DNA of 64,000 bases from Pseudomonas protegens CHA0 (GTDB lineage Bacteria; Pseudomonadota; Gammaproteobacteria; Pseudomonadales; Pseudomonadaceae), in NCBI RefSeq assembly GCF_000397205.1, contig NC_021237.1:5067501-5131500 (forward strand). Reading direction: 5' to 3'. Position 1 is the stretch's first letter, and each line of letters starts with the position of its first letter. Below, piece by piece: positions 47,670-58,404 of this stretch. The notes beneath the pieces are model-generated. The model made no database searches, was not told the origin of the DNA, and saw only the letters and a program-made list of their open reading frames with translations. A program made the position numbers and the translations under genes.

Positions 47670-48659
47670 ATGCGTACGATTCTTTTCAGCAGCCAGAACT
47701 ACGACCGCGAGAGTTTCCTCGGCGCTCAACGGCCAGCAGGCATCGAACTGCAATTCCAGGCCGCACGCCTGAGCCTGGATACCGCCGCCCTGGCTGAACG
47801 CCATGAAGTGGTCTGTGCCTTTATCAACGACGACCTCAGTGCCCCGGTACTGGAACAGCTGGCTGCCGGTGGCACCCGCCTGATCGCTCTGCGCTCGGCC
47901 GGTTACAACCACGTCGACCTGAGCGCGGCCCAGCGCCTGGGGCTGGATGTGGTGCGGGTCCCGGCCTATTCCCCCCATGCGGTCGCCGAACATGCCGTGG
48001 CCCTGATCCTGGCGCTCAACCGCCGCCTGCACCGGGCCTACAACCGCACTCGCGAAGGCGACTTCACCCTGCACGGCCTGACCGGCTTCGACCTGGTGGG
48101 CAAGACCGTGGGCATTGTCGGCACCGGCCAGATCGGCGCCACCTTCGCCCGGATCATGGCCGGCTTCGGCTGCCAGCTGCTGGCGTACGACCCCTTCCCC
48201 AATCCCGCTGTAGAAGCCCTCGGTGCCCGTTACCTGGACCTGCCCGAGCTGCTGGCCCAGTCGCAGATCATCAGCCTGCACTGCCCGTTGACCGAGGACA
48301 GTCGTTACCTGATCAACCAGCAGAGCCTGGCCCACATGCAACCGGGAGCAATGCTGATCAACACCGGGCGTGGCGGCCTGGTGGACACCCCGGCGCTGAT
48401 CGAGGCGCTCAAGAGCGGCCAACTGGGCTACCTGGGGCTGGATGTCTATGAAGAAGAGGCGCAACTGTTCTTCGAGGACCGCTCCGATCTACCCCTGCAG
48501 GATGACGTGCTGGCGCGGCTGCTGACCTTTCCCAACGTGATAGTCACTGCGCACCAGGCGTTCCTGACCCGCGAAGCCCTGGCGGCCATCGCCGAGACCA
48601 CCTTGCACAACATCGCCAGCTGGGCAGCTGGCCAGCCGCAGAACCGGGTCCACGGCTGA
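47670..48659 (+). CDS. ldhA: D-lactate dehydrogenase (2-hydroxyacid dehydrogenase)
   Basis: The 329-residue NADH-dependent enzyme interconverts pyruvate and D-lactate in fermentation. It has the NAD loop VGIVGTGQIGATFARI, substrate Arg in IALRSAGYNHVDL, GRGGLVDTPALIEAL and the catalytic His in VTAHQAFLTREAL. ATG 47670 follows AAGGA. Position after gacS matches P. aeruginosa ldhA (PA0927). Confidence 0.94.
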   Translation: MRTILFSSQNYDRESFLGAQRPAGIELQFQAARLSLDTAALAERHEVVCAFINDDLSAPVLEQLAAGGTRLIALRSAGYNHVDLSAAQRLGLDVVRVPAYSPHAVAEHAVALILALNRRLHRAYNRTREGDFTLHGLTGFDLVGKTVGIVGTGQIGATFARIMAGFGCQLLAYDPFPNPAVEALGARYLDLPELLAQSQIISLHCPLTEDSRYLINQQSLAHMQPGAMLINTGRGGLVDTPALIEALKSGQLGYLGLDVYEEEAQLFFEDRSDLPLQDDVLARLLTFPNVIVTAHQAFLTREALAAIAETTLHNIASWAAGQPQNRVHG

Positions 48660-48749
48660 AATCCGCGCCACGGGCTGATCGAAGGTCACCTGCCCGCAAC
48701 CTGCGCCGCAGGGGCCCGTGCTAGCATACGCGGCAGATTTGGAGGACCC

Positions 48750-49187
48750 ATGGTCGAACACGATTTCCGCTACAACCTGATGAACCCGCAACACACCCTG
48801 ATCGAATGCCGTGCCCTGGTGCCCGGCCGCTATCAAGTCACCGGCAACGGTGGCTCGATCCGTACCGACGACGTGCTTCTGGTCACCCTCAAGGGCAGCA
48901 AGGATCTCTCCATGCGCCTGACCGTGGACACCGTGCGCCACTTGATCAACCCCGTCGGCCAGTGGGTCGCCGTGGCGCGTGGCCCGGTATTCGGCGAACT
49001 GGCGATCCACCAGTGGCAGGTCAATTGCGACAGCTGCGACGCCACCCTGGACTTCGAGTTCGCAGTGGATGCCAAGCTGGGCAGCAAGGCCCAGAAGCCT
49101 GCCGCCAGCGCGCGCATTGCCGAGCTCGGCTGGCGTAGCGAGGGTGAGCATCACCGCTGCCCGAAATGCCAGCAGGCCGGCCAATGA
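48750..49187 (+). CDS. Conserved hypothetical protein with paired CXXC motifs
   Basis: The 145-residue soluble protein contains CDSC (about residue 93) and CPKC (about 139), a likely zinc ribbon. The N-terminal two-thirds are beta-rich (CRALVPGRYQVTGNGGSIRTDD; GQWVAVARGPVFGELAIHQWQV). TTTGGAGG lies 8 bp before the ATG. It overlaps the following lipoprotein gene by ATGA. P. aeruginosa has a similar hypothetical gene after ldhA (from memory). Function unknown. Confidence 0.82.
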   Translation: MVEHDFRYNLMNPQHTLIECRALVPGRYQVTGNGGSIRTDDVLLVTLKGSKDLSMRLTVDTVRHLINPVGQWVAVARGPVFGELAIHQWQVNCDSCDATLDFEFAVDAKLGSKAQKPAASARIAELGWRSEGEHHRCPKCQQAGQ

Positions 49188-49588
49188 AACGCCTGATGCT
49201 GGCTGCGGCGCTGGGGGCCGGCCTGCTGGGCTGCGCCGCCGAGCCGCTGAAGCTGCAGCAGGACCGCAGTTACGTCCTGGAATGGATTGGCGAGCGTCCG
49301 CTGATCGATTACAGCCACCTGACCATCACCCTCGGCGAGGACGGTCGGGCCTATGGCAATGGCGGCTGCAACCACTGGTTCGCGCCCTACACCCTGGACG
49401 GCGAAAAACTCAGCTTCGGCAAGGTCGGCAGCACCCGCAAACTCTGTGCACCGGCGTTGATGGAGCAGGAGCGGCGCTTCCTTCAGGCGCTGGAAACCGT
49501 TGAGCGCTGGGACATCTCGCCGATCGAACAGGTGCGGTTCTGGCCTGCCGAGGGCAAGCCGTTGCGCTGGTGGCTGGAAGAAGGCTGA
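49184..49588 (+). CDS. META-domain lipoprotein
   Basis: The 134-residue protein opens MKRLMLAAALGAGLLGCAAEP, a lipoprotein signal with lipobox LLGC. The rest matches a META domain (HslJ type): TLGEDGRAYGNGGCNHWFAPY, KLSFGKVGSTRKLCAPALMEQERRFLQAL. META proteins are small envelope stress-related factors of uncertain role. The ATG overlaps the preceding stop as ATGA, so the track start six codons earlier is rejected. Confidence 0.85.
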   Translation: MKRLMLAAALGAGLLGCAAEPLKLQQDRSYVLEWIGERPLIDYSHLTITLGEDGRAYGNGGCNHWFAPYTLDGEKLSFGKVGSTRKLCAPALMEQERRFLQALETVERWDISPIEQVRFWPAEGKPLRWWLEEG

Positions 49589-49596
49589 TAGTGCGC

Positions 49597-49716
49597 TAGC
49601 CGCTGCCGAGCCCGCGAGGCTGCGAACGGGACTCCAGGATGTTCCTGGATGAATCTCTGGCGAGTTTCAGGCCCCCTGCGTCACTTGAGGGCGCTCGCAC
49701 TGCGCGGCAGCGGCTA
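49597..49716. repeat. REP/BIME-like inverted pair
   Basis: TAGCCGCTGCCG (49597-49608) recurs inverted as CGGCAGCGGCTA (49705-49716), and each copy is followed or preceded by GCG/CGC-rich imperfect stems (GCCCGCGAGGCTGCG at about 49610). The pair lies between a plus gene and a minus gene, the usual place for REP elements in P. fluorescens-group genomes. The genome-wide copy number is needed to confirm this. Confidence 0.5.
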
Positions 49717-49731
49717 CAGATCCTCGCGCCC

Positions 49732-50196
49732 TCAATGCCCGCGCAAGGCCTGCAGTTTCGCCAGCACGCCGGCTGCAGTCTGCTCGCCCATCATCTGCTC
49801 ACGTACCTTGCCCTTGTCGTCGATGATGTAGGTCACCGGCAACGCTTCGCTGCGTGGCAGATCGAAGAGCTCCGCGGGGTTCCGTGCCAGCACGGTGAAC
49901 TTGATCCCCAGCTTCTCGCTGGCGCTCTTTAGCTCTTCACCCTGCACATTGTCGAAGTTGACCCCCATCACCGATGCCGACTGCCCCTTGAGCTGCTCGT
50001 TCAGGGCATTGAGTTCCGGGATCTCGGTACGGCAAGGCCCGCACCACTCGGCCCAGTAGTTGAGCACCAGCCACTGCTTGTCGATACGCTCGGCGGCGAC
50101 TTTCTGGCCATACTGGTCGACCCCGTAGTCATTGCCACAGCCGCCCAGCAGCAGGGTTGTAATGATCGCCAATACCGCCGCCAATTGCCTTGCCAT
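49732..50196 (-). CDS. Thioredoxin-like (TlpA-type) lipoprotein
   Basis: The 154-residue protein has a lipoprotein signal (MARQLAAVLAIITTLLLGGC) and a thioredoxin fold with CXXC in LNYWAEWCGPCRTEIPELNAL and the cis-Pro region SEALPVTYIID. It probably works as a periplasmic thiol-disulfide reductant. ATG 50196 opens the signal peptide; the ORF start 25 codons earlier does not. It is divergent from arsC. Confidence 0.9.
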   Translation of the reverse strand: MARQLAAVLAIITTLLLGGCGNDYGVDQYGQKVAAERIDKQWLVLNYWAEWCGPCRTEIPELNALNEQLKGQSASVMGVNFDNVQGEELKSASEKLGIKFTVLARNPAELFDLPRSEALPVTYIIDDKGKVREQMMGEQTAAGVLAKLQALRGH

Positions 50197-50261
50197 GCGC
50201 TGTTTCCTGTCTTGAAAGATGTCTTGAAAATAACCGTCGACCCAGGGTCGCTGCGACCTAA

Positions 50262-51705
<1,444 letters not shown>

Positions 51706-51716
51706 ATCCGCCCCAG

Positions 51717-51737
51717 GTTCCCCGGCTCCCGGGGAAC
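51717..51737 (+). terminator. Probable terminator of arsC-wrbA-DUF2069
   Basis: GTTCCCCGG-ctc-CCGGGGAAC is a perfect 9-bp stem, followed only by TTGTAAT, so its T run is weak. Confidence 0.6.
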
Positions 51738-51808
51738 TTGTAATGCCGCCAAAGGCCCCAACCTTGGTCAACAGACTTTCCGACCCTCCCGACCGTCCCG
51801 GAGCAGGC

Positions 51809-52480
51809 ATGCACGATTACAAATGGCTGAATGAATACTGTCTCAACCGCTTCGGTTCCGCTGCGGCCCTGGAAGCCCAGTTGCCCACCCCGGCCAGCGA
51901 CGACTACCTGCGCGCATTAAGCGCCGACCGCTACCTCTCGACCCTGGCCCTGCGGGTTTTCCGCGCCGGGCTCAAACACAGCCTGGTGGACGCCAAATGG
52001 CCGGCGTTCGAGCAGGTGTTTTTCGGCTTCGACCCGGACAAGGTGGTGCTGATGGGCGCCGAGCACCTGGAGCGGCTGATGCAGGACACGCGGATCATCC
52101 GCCACTTGGGCAAGCTCAAGAGCGTGCCGCGCAACGCGCAGATGATCCTCGATGTGCAAAAGCAGCGCGGCAGCTTTGGCGCCTTCATCGCCGACTGGCC
52201 GGTGCAGGACATCACCGGGCTCTGGCAGTACCTGGCCAAACATGGCAACCAGATGGGCGGGCTGTCTGCCCCGCGCTTCCTGCGTATGGTGGGCAAGGAC
52301 ACCTTTATCCCCACCTGGGACGTGGTCGCGGCCCTCAATGCCCAGAACATCATCGACAAGGTGCCCAGCAGCAAACGCGACCAGGCCCTGGTGCAGGAAG
52401 TATTCAACCAATGGCAGCAGGAGAGCGGCCGGCCACTGTGCCAGCTGTCGGCAATGCTGGCCTACACCGTCAATCACTGA
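51809..52480 (+). CDS. DNA-3-methyladenine glycosylase I family protein
   Basis: The 223-residue protein is homologous to Tag: LSTLALRVFRAGLKHSLVDAKWPAFEQVFFGFDP, TRIIRHLGKLKSVPRNAQMILDVQ and GDTFIP-like VGKDTFIPTWDVVAALN. Tag enzymes excise 3-methyladenine; the zinc-binding N-terminal Cys of E. coli Tag is not obvious here, so this belongs to the divergent Pseudomonas group and activity should not be assumed. GGAG precedes ATG 51809; the track start over 300 bp upstream lies in another gene. Confidence 0.82.
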   Translation: MHDYKWLNEYCLNRFGSAAALEAQLPTPASDDYLRALSADRYLSTLALRVFRAGLKHSLVDAKWPAFEQVFFGFDPDKVVLMGAEHLERLMQDTRIIRHLGKLKSVPRNAQMILDVQKQRGSFGAFIADWPVQDITGLWQYLAKHGNQMGGLSAPRFLRMVGKDTFIPTWDVVAALNAQNIIDKVPSSKRDQALVQEVFNQWQQESGRPLCQLSAMLAYTVNH

Positions 52481-52858
52481 GCCGCCCGCTCCCCAGCATC
52501 ACTTCCTGCCCGAAACAACGGGCAGGAAAACCTCCCTTCTCATGCCCGCCCTCCAGCCCAAGCTGACAATAAGCTGAACTAAACGCGAGGATTTTTCATC
52601 CGCTGTTTTTTATCGGATAAAGTTCGCCTCGCACTTGCCTCAACGATAAAAACGAAACTCCGGGAATAACCTCCCGAAGCCATCTGACGTGCATAACCGG
52701 ATAACTAAAGCAGCGTTCGGGCCAACAACCTGAACAAAGGCTGTCCGGTTTTAAAAGAACTGCCGTCGCCCATTCGTTTTTTTCACATTGCTTTCACTCT
52801 TCGCCCACCTGGCCCGACCTAAATTGGCCCCAGTTGCAGTGCGGGTTCCAGTGGCTGC
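52481..52858. promoter_or_regulatory. 378-bp AT-richer intergenic region
   Basis: No gene is seen. It holds ATCCG/CGGAT (52598-52618) and AACCGGA/TCCGGTT (52695-52701 and 52744-52750) inverted words, and probable promoters for the phosphatase gene. Base composition drops relative to flanking genes. Confidence 0.35.
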
Positions 52859-53599
52859 ATGTCGTTCGTCTTCAACGCACCAGTTCCAACCCGAATAACC
52901 AACACTCGGCAAAAACCTACTCAGGTACACCACGTGCTCAACACCGCTGAATCCGGCACTGGCAACAAGCCCCCCCGAACCTGGCGAATCGTCGGTGGCG
53001 TCTGTGCGGCGGCCCTGGCAATCCTGGTCAGCGGCTTTGTCCTGTGGCCCGTCACACCTCGCGACCTGGGGGTCGGCAACCAGATGCAGCAGGCCAACAT
53101 CTACCGCCACTGGCAAGGGGGCGAAGTGATAGTCCTGGTCCGCCATGCCGAGCGTTGTGACCGCTCCGCCAACCCCTGCCTGGGGCCCGCCGATGGCATT
53201 ACCCAGCTCGGAAGCCACAGCGCCAGCGACCTGGGACGAGCCTTTCGCACCCTGGGCATGGCCGCCACCGATGTCATCAGCAGCCCCGCAACCCGCACCC
53301 GGCAAACGACGGAATTCATGTTCAACGGTGCGGCGCAGACCCAGGACTGGCTGGCCACCTGTGACGAGCATTTCCAGCAGACGATCAAGGCGCACAAGTC
53401 ACTCAAGCGCAATCTGATCCTGATAACCCACAGCGACTGCATCAGTAGCCTGGAACGCCAGCTGGGCTACCCGCACGCCTTGGCCAGCGAATACACCAGC
53501 TCGTTGTTTATCACTCTGGATCCACAAGGCCACATGCAAGTACTGGGAACCCTGGATGCGGGCAGCTGGCAGCGTGTACTTGATCAACCCCTTGAGTAA
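52859..53599 (+). CDS. Membrane-anchored histidine phosphatase family protein
   Basis: The 246-residue protein has one N-terminal membrane segment (IVGGVCAAALAILVSGFVLW, about 43-62) and a periplasmic phosphatase domain. The RHG-type motif is VIVLVRHAERCDRS and the second His is in LILITHSDCISSL. It resembles PmrG/Ais-type enzymes that act on lipopolysaccharide core phosphate, and it lies just before an arnT homologue. A GTG at 52934 could be an alternative start; neither has a strong Shine-Dalgarno. Substrate unproven. Confidence 0.8.
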   Translation: MSFVFNAPVPTRITNTRQKPTQVHHVLNTAESGTGNKPPRTWRIVGGVCAAALAILVSGFVLWPVTPRDLGVGNQMQQANIYRHWQGGEVIVLVRHAERCDRSANPCLGPADGITQLGSHSASDLGRAFRTLGMAATDVISSPATRTRQTTEFMFNGAAQTQDWLATCDEHFQQTIKAHKSLKRNLILITHSDCISSLERQLGYPHALASEYTSSLFITLDPQGHMQVLGTLDAGSWQRVLDQPLE

Positions 53600-53861
53600 C
53601 TTGTAACTGTTTTTAACAACATGCCAACAGACTTTATTAGGGGAAGCGACACACTTGCCGGCTAATTAATTGACTTAAAAAATTTCTGTACTAATAAGAA
53701 ACGGACAGCCGCATTTATGAAAAAACCTCTCAAACAAATGAATGCTGCCCGCTGAAACTTCGCGAACTTGGGAAAGCCAACAGCTCCACAAAATTGACGC
53801 TTTGTCAGCAACCCCCAGCAAATAACAAAATCGCTATCGGCCAATGACTTCGAGGATACAA

Positions 53862-55595
53862 ATGCACCGCACTTCGCCGCCCCCCGCTTATGGAACAAGC
53901 GCCCCGCCGTCCGGCTTTACCCTCGGCGCAAGTACAACCAGCACTCTCCAGCGCTGGGCACTTCCTCTGTTGCTCGTGGCCTTCGGCCTGTTCTACCTGC
54001 TACCTCTGACCAGCCACGGCCTGTGGATTCCCGACGAGACCCGCTACGCCCAGATCAGCCAGGAAATGCTGCTCAGTGGCGACTGGGTGGCGCCACACTT
54101 CATGGGCATCCGCTACTTCGAGAAGCCCATCGCCGGCTATTGGTTGATCGCCATCGGCCAGGCGGTCTTTGGCGACAACCTGTTCGGCGTGCGCATTGCC
54201 TCGGCCCTGAGCACCGGCCTGAGCGTACTGCTGGCCTACCTGATCACCCGCCGCATGTGGAACGACCCGCGCAAGAGCCTCGCCGCCGCCTTGCTTTATA
54301 TGAGCTTCGGCCTGATTGCCGGCCAAGCCGGATACTCCAACCTTGATCCGCAGTTCACCTTGTGGGTCAACCTGAGCCTGGTAGCCCTGTGGTTCGCCCT
54401 GGACGGCCGAACCACCCGCGAACGCCTGCTGGCATGGGCCGGGCTGGGCGTCGCCTGTGGCATGGGCTTCATGACCAAGGGTTTCCTGGCCTGGCTGTTG
54501 CCGGTACTCATCGCCCTGCCCTACATGATCTGGCAACGCCGTCTGGGCGAACTGCTGCGCTACGGGCTGGTGGCCGTGCTGGTAGCGATCGGCATCAGCC
54601 TGCCCTGGGTATTGAGCATCCACGCCCACGAGCCCGACTTCTGGCGTTTCTTCTTCTGGCACGAGCACATTCGCCGCTTCGCCGCCGACAACGCCCAACA
54701 TACCCGCCCCTGGTGGTTCTACCTGCCGCTGCTGGTGGCCTCCAGCCTGCCCTGGGCAGCCCTGTTGCCGGGCACATTCATGCAAGCCTGGAAAGACAAG
54801 CGCCAGGCCCCGACCGGTTTCCTGCTGCTGTGGTTCCTGCTGCCCCTGGCGTTCTTCAGCCTGAGCCGCGGCAAGCTGCCAACCTACATCATGCCGTGCC
54901 TGCTGCCTCTGGCCGTGCTCATGGGCAGCGCCCTGATCGACCGTATCAACGCCAGCCAGGGCCGGAGCATCCGCATCAACAGCCTGCTCAACCTGCTGAT
55001 CGGCGTGGCGGCCATGGTGGCCCTGCTGTACATCCAGCTCACCCGGCCGGTCTACGGCCACAACGAGATGCTCGGCCTGTCCCTGGTGTTCATCATGCTG
55101 ATGGGCTGGATCATCGCCAACCTGCTGCCGGCCGCCCGTCCGCTGCAGTACTGGGCGGCCCCGGCCCTGGGCATCTGGTTGCTGGTGGCCCTGCTGCCGG
55201 CGGGCATGCCGGGGTTCATCGTGCATAACCAGATGCCGGACCAGTTCATCAAGGAACATATCGAGGAGCTCAGGCAGACCAAGACGCTGCTGAGCAATGA
55301 CCTGGGCGCCGCCTCGGCCCTGGCCTGGCGCCTGCAGCGCCCGGAGGTGACGCTGTACAACACCGAGGGCGAATTGAAATATGGCCTGGCTTATGCTGAT
55401 TCGGCGCAGCGCAAGGTAAGCATGGCCGAGGTCGGGCAGTGGGTCAGCGAGGCCCGCAAACAGGGTTCGGTGGGTGTGGTGATGCGGGTCAAGGACGTGG
55501 TGGAAAGCGAGGAAGTGGCGCTGCTGCCGCCCGGAGGCAAGCGCTATGAGGAAGGCAATATGCTGGTCCTGATCCTGCCACAAAGCCAACCCTGA
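53862..55595 (+). CDS. arnT: ArnT-like lipid A Ara4N transferase (GT39)
   Basis: The 577-residue membrane glycosyltransferase has about 13 membrane segments. It shows the GT39 acidic pair in [19 protein letters not shown], then [12 protein letters not shown] and [12 protein letters not shown]. ArnT moves 4-amino-4-deoxy-L-arabinose from undecaprenyl phosphate to lipid A, giving resistance to polymyxin and cationic peptides. GAGGA lies 5 nt before ATG 53862, preferred over ATG 53844. arnBCAD are not in the window, so it either uses donor made elsewhere or a different sugar. A terminator separates it from the next GT39 gene. Confidence 0.85.
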   Translation: MHRTSPPPAYGTSAPPSGFTLGASTTSTLQRWALPLLLVAFGLFYLLPLTSHGLWIPDETRYAQISQEMLLSGDWVAPHFMGIRYFEKPIAGYWLIAIGQAVFGDNLFGVRIASALSTGLSVLLAYLITRRMWNDPRKSLAAALLYMSFGLIAGQAGYSNLDPQFTLWVNLSLVALWFALDGRTTRERLLAWAGLGVACGMGFMTKGFLAWLLPVLIALPYMIWQRRLGELLRYGLVAVLVAIGISLPWVLSIHAHEPDFWRFFFWHEHIRRFAADNAQHTRPWWFYLPLLVASSLPWAALLPGTFMQAWKDKRQAPTGFLLLWFLLPLAFFSLSRGKLPTYIMPCLLPLAVLMGSALIDRINASQGRSIRINSLLNLLIGVAAMVALLYIQLTRPVYGHNEMLGLSLVFIMLMGWIIANLLPAARPLQYWAAPALGIWLLVALLPAGMPGFIVHNQMPDQFIKEHIEELRQTKTLLSNDLGAASALAWRLQRPEVTLYNTEGELKYGLAYADSAQRKVSMAEVGQWVSEARKQGSVGVVMRVKDVVESEEVALLPPGGKRYEEGNMLVLILPQSQP

Positions 55596-55616
55596 CCCTG
55601 GGTACCCTTGTAACGA

Positions 55617-55650
55617 CAGCGCCGACCACGGTTGGCGCTGGCTTTTCTTC
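55617..55650 (+). terminator. Terminator after arnT
   Basis: CAGCGCC (55617-55623) and GGCGCTG (55634-55640), with inner ACC/GGT pairs, form a stem followed by GCTTTTCTTC. Confidence 0.65.
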
Positions 55651-55708
55651 ACGCTTCGATGCCCTGGATGGCTGCGACTTTTCCCACCGCCGCTCTGGAA
55701 ATCCATCT

Positions 55709-57244
55709 ATGAATCTGTTTCGCAGCGAACGCAGGGCCCTGGCCCTGCTGCTCGGCGTGTCTGCCTTGATCCTGCTGCTGGGCCTGGGCTCCCGTGAACT
55801 CTGGGGGCCGGAGACCCGCTGGGCCAACATCGCCTTGCAGATGTTGCAGAGTGGCGACTATTTCGACCCTTACCTCAAGGGCGCTCCCTACTACGACAAG
55901 CCGCTGCCCTCCTACTGGCTGATTACCGCCAGCGCCTGGCTGATGGGGGGCCTGGGGCACTGGTCGCTGCGCCTGTCCTCGGTGATCGCCGCATGGCTGA
56001 GCATCTGGCTGGTTTACCTGATCGGCGAACGGCTGTTCCACAAAGGCACTGGGCTGATCGCCGGCTGGATGCTGGCCACCACCTTCTATTTCGCCTTCTG
56101 GGCGCGGGTGGCCACGGCCGACGTCCTGACCGTCTGTGGCGTATTGGCTGCAGTGTGGTGGTACTGGCGCGGCCCGGAAGATACCCGCCTGGGCCGCTAT
56201 ACGGTGTTCTTCCTGATACTGGCGGCGACCTCGCTGCTCAAGGGGCTGATCGGCTTCGTCCTGCCGGGGCTGATCCTGTTGCCACACCTGCTGAGCCAGG
56301 GGCGCTGGAAACGCCACCTGAACCTGCGCCTGTTGCTGGCCTTGAGCATCGCCGCGCTGTTCTACATGGTGCCCTTCGTTCTCTCGCACCTGTACGGCGC
56401 TCCCAGCTACGGGGAAAGCGGCCTGAGCCTGGTGTTTCGCGAGAATGTGGTGCGTTTCTTCAACCCCTTCGACCATGTCGGGCCGATCTACACCTACCTG
56501 ATCTACCTGCCGGCCTATACCTTGCCCTGGGCGCCCTGCTGGATCCTCGGCCTATGGCTGGCGGCCCGGCACTGGCGCCAGTTGCAACCCAATGAACGCT
56601 GGCTGGTGTGGGCCCTGGGGCTGCTGTTCCTGTTCTTCACCGCCAGTGGCAGCCGGCGCAGCTATTACGTTCTGCCCCTGGTGCCCTTCGCTCAGTTGCT
56701 CGGTGCCTGGTGGCTCAACCGTCGGCTGCAGCTACGCCAGGCCGCCGGCAAACCCGTTTCCCGTGGCTGGCCCCTCGGCTTCTCCTGTGCGGCCCTGGTC
56801 ATGCTGCTGGTGCTGGGGGTTGCCTACCCCTGGAGCAACAGCGGCGGGGGGGTGATGCAGTTCAGCGCCGATACCCGGGCCGCCGCGAGCCGGATCGCTC
56901 CCTGGAATCAATGGCGGATGGTCATGGTGGAAATCGATAACAAACTGCCGATGTACCTGCAGAACCAGGGCGCACCCTTCTACTACGTGGCAGAAACCGC
57001 AGATTTCCCGCGTAACGGCAGCAGCGCGGACTTCATGGCCTGGCTGGACAATACCAGTGGCCAGCACTGGGACCCGCAGCGCACCCTGATCTTCGTCCAG
57101 CAGAAGCACGATGAACCGCTGATGCTGGGGTATCTGGGCGAGGATCATCAACTGGTCCGCACCACCCCGACCAACGGTGAGCGCCTGGCCAAGAAACCGG
57201 CGCAAGGCAGCGTGGCCTTCATTCCCCGCATGCCGGGGAGCTGA
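55709..57244 (+). CDS. GT39-family glycosyltransferase, ArnT-related paralogue
   Basis: The 511-residue protein has about 12 membrane segments and the same N-terminal block as ArnT, but reads SRELWGPETRWANIALQML, so one of the two acidic residues of the DE pair is missing. YYDKPLPSYWLI replaces the EKP block. The C-terminal ~120 residues are a periplasmic domain (PWNQWRMVMVEIDNKLPMYLQN). It may transfer a different lipid-linked sugar or be an accessory to the upstream ArnT. A terminator lies between them, so cotranscription is uncertain. Confidence 0.82.
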   Translation: MNLFRSERRALALLLGVSALILLLGLGSRELWGPETRWANIALQMLQSGDYFDPYLKGAPYYDKPLPSYWLITASAWLMGGLGHWSLRLSSVIAAWLSIWLVYLIGERLFHKGTGLIAGWMLATTFYFAFWARVATADVLTVCGVLAAVWWYWRGPEDTRLGRYTVFFLILAATSLLKGLIGFVLPGLILLPHLLSQGRWKRHLNLRLLLALSIAALFYMVPFVLSHLYGAPSYGESGLSLVFRENVVRFFNPFDHVGPIYTYLIYLPAYTLPWAPCWILGLWLAARHWRQLQPNERWLVWALGLLFLFFTASGSRRSYYVLPLVPFAQLLGAWWLNRRLQLRQAAGKPVSRGWPLGFSCAALVMLLVLGVAYPWSNSGGGVMQFSADTRAAASRIAPWNQWRMVMVEIDNKLPMYLQNQGAPFYYVAETADFPRNGSSADFMAWLDNTSGQHWDPQRTLIFVQQKHDEPLMLGYLGEDHQLVRTTPTNGERLAKKPAQGSVAFIPRMPGS

Positions 57245-57288
57245 ATGACCGGGCTGCGCAAGCGCATCACGGATTCACCAGGATCGGA

Positions 57289-58113
57289 TCAGAGGTTCAC
57301 CACATTGACGAAACGCGGCGCGGCGCTGTCGTCGATGCGCAGGCTGGCGAAGTCGAACAGATTGCGGTCCGCCAGTTGCGAGGGGATCACGTTCTGCAGG
57401 CCGCGGAAGATGCTTTCGGTACGCCCTGGAGTCTTGCGCTCCCATTCCTGAAGCATCTCCTTGACCACCTGGCGTTGCAGGTTCTCCTGGGAACCGCAGA
57501 GGTTGCACGGGATGATCGGGAACTGCTTGAGGTCGGAATAGGCCTGGATGTCCTTCTCGCTGCAATAGGCCAGCGGGCGGATTACCACGTTGCGCCCGTC
57601 ATCGGCCAGCAGCTTGGGCGGCATGGCCTTGAGCGAACCGTTGTAGAACATGTTGAGGAAGAAGGTCTCGACGATATCGTCGCGGTGGTGACCCAAGGCC
57701 ATCTTGGTGGCGCCGATTTCGTCGGCGAAGGTGTACAGGGTGCCGCGACGCAGGCGCGAGCATAGCGAGCAGGTGGTCTTGCCTTCCGGGATCAGCTCCT
57801 TGACCACCGAATAGGTGTCCTTCTCGACAATGTGGTACTCGATCCCCAGCTCCTTGAGGTAGGCCGGCAGCACGTGCTCGGGAAAGCCTGGCTGTTTCTG
57901 GTCCATGTTCACCGCGACGATCTCGAACTTGATCGGCGCCACCTTCTGCAGGTGCAGCAGCACGTCGAGCATGGTGTAGCTGTCCTTGCCGCCGGACAGG
58001 CAGACCATGACCTTGTCGCCCTCTTCGATCATGTTGAAATCGGCGACCGCTTCGCCCGCCTGGCGGCGAAGACGTTTCTGCAGTTTGTTCTGGTTGACCG
58101 TAAGAGTGCCCAT
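57289..58113 (-). CDS. ttcA: tRNA 2-thiocytidine(32) synthetase TtcA
   Basis: The 274-residue Fe-S enzyme thiolates C32 of some tRNAs. It shows the PP-loop [21 protein letters not shown], the CXXC pair in [16 protein letters not shown] and the further Cys in [12 protein letters not shown] that bind the cluster, and [20 protein letters not shown] 58113 ([16 protein letters not shown]) is the family start; the ORF extension of 17 codons upstream is unlike it. It converges with the GT39 gene. Confidence 0.95.
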   Translation of the reverse strand: MGTLTVNQNKLQKRLRRQAGEAVADFNMIEEGDKVMVCLSGGKDSYTMLDVLLHLQKVAPIKFEIVAVNMDQKQPGFPEHVLPAYLKELGIEYHIVEKDTYSVVKELIPEGKTTCSLCSRLRRGTLYTFADEIGATKMALGHHRDDIVETFFLNMFYNGSLKAMPPKLLADDGRNVVIRPLAYCSEKDIQAYSDLKQFPIIPCNLCGSQENLQRQVVKEMLQEWERKTPGRTESIFRGLQNVIPSQLADRNLFDFASLRIDDSAAPRFVNVVNL

Positions 58114-58294
58114 GGCTCTTGAAATCCGCGAGGTATGTGACGAAAAGCCGGACATTTTACGCAAAAACCCCAGCCCCGTGAAAGCGCCGCAGAGCAGCGG
58201 TGCCGGGGCTGCAATGACAGATGCAGCAGCGATTAGCCCGGGGGTTTACAGCGCAATTTGCTCTAAAGGTGCGCACATCTGCGGAAAACTCCTC

Positions 58295-58339
58295 CCTATA
58301 CTGCGACATAAGGTCGCATGCACATATAGACCTATACTG
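58295..58339 (+). promoter_or_regulatory. Repeats in the promoter of the Yip1-family gene
   Basis: CCTATACTG occurs twice as direct repeats (58295-58303 and 58331-58339), 36 bp apart, with the palindrome TGCGAC-ataag-GTCGCA (58302-58318) between. TATACT resembles a -10 box, so two start sites or an operator are possible. They lie 66-110 bp before the ATG. Confidence 0.4.
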
Positions 58340-58404
58340 ACTGTGCCACTTGGCTGTAAGCGCTCCGTTGGGGGGCGATGGCAACAATAAAGGAGTGACT
58401 GACC

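Noticed and set aside
53600..53861. Possible PmrA or PhoP box (CTAATTAATTGACTTAA near 53663) before arnT
   Set aside because: Half-sites are wrongly spaced for the known boxes and the region is AT-rich, so a match is expected by chance.
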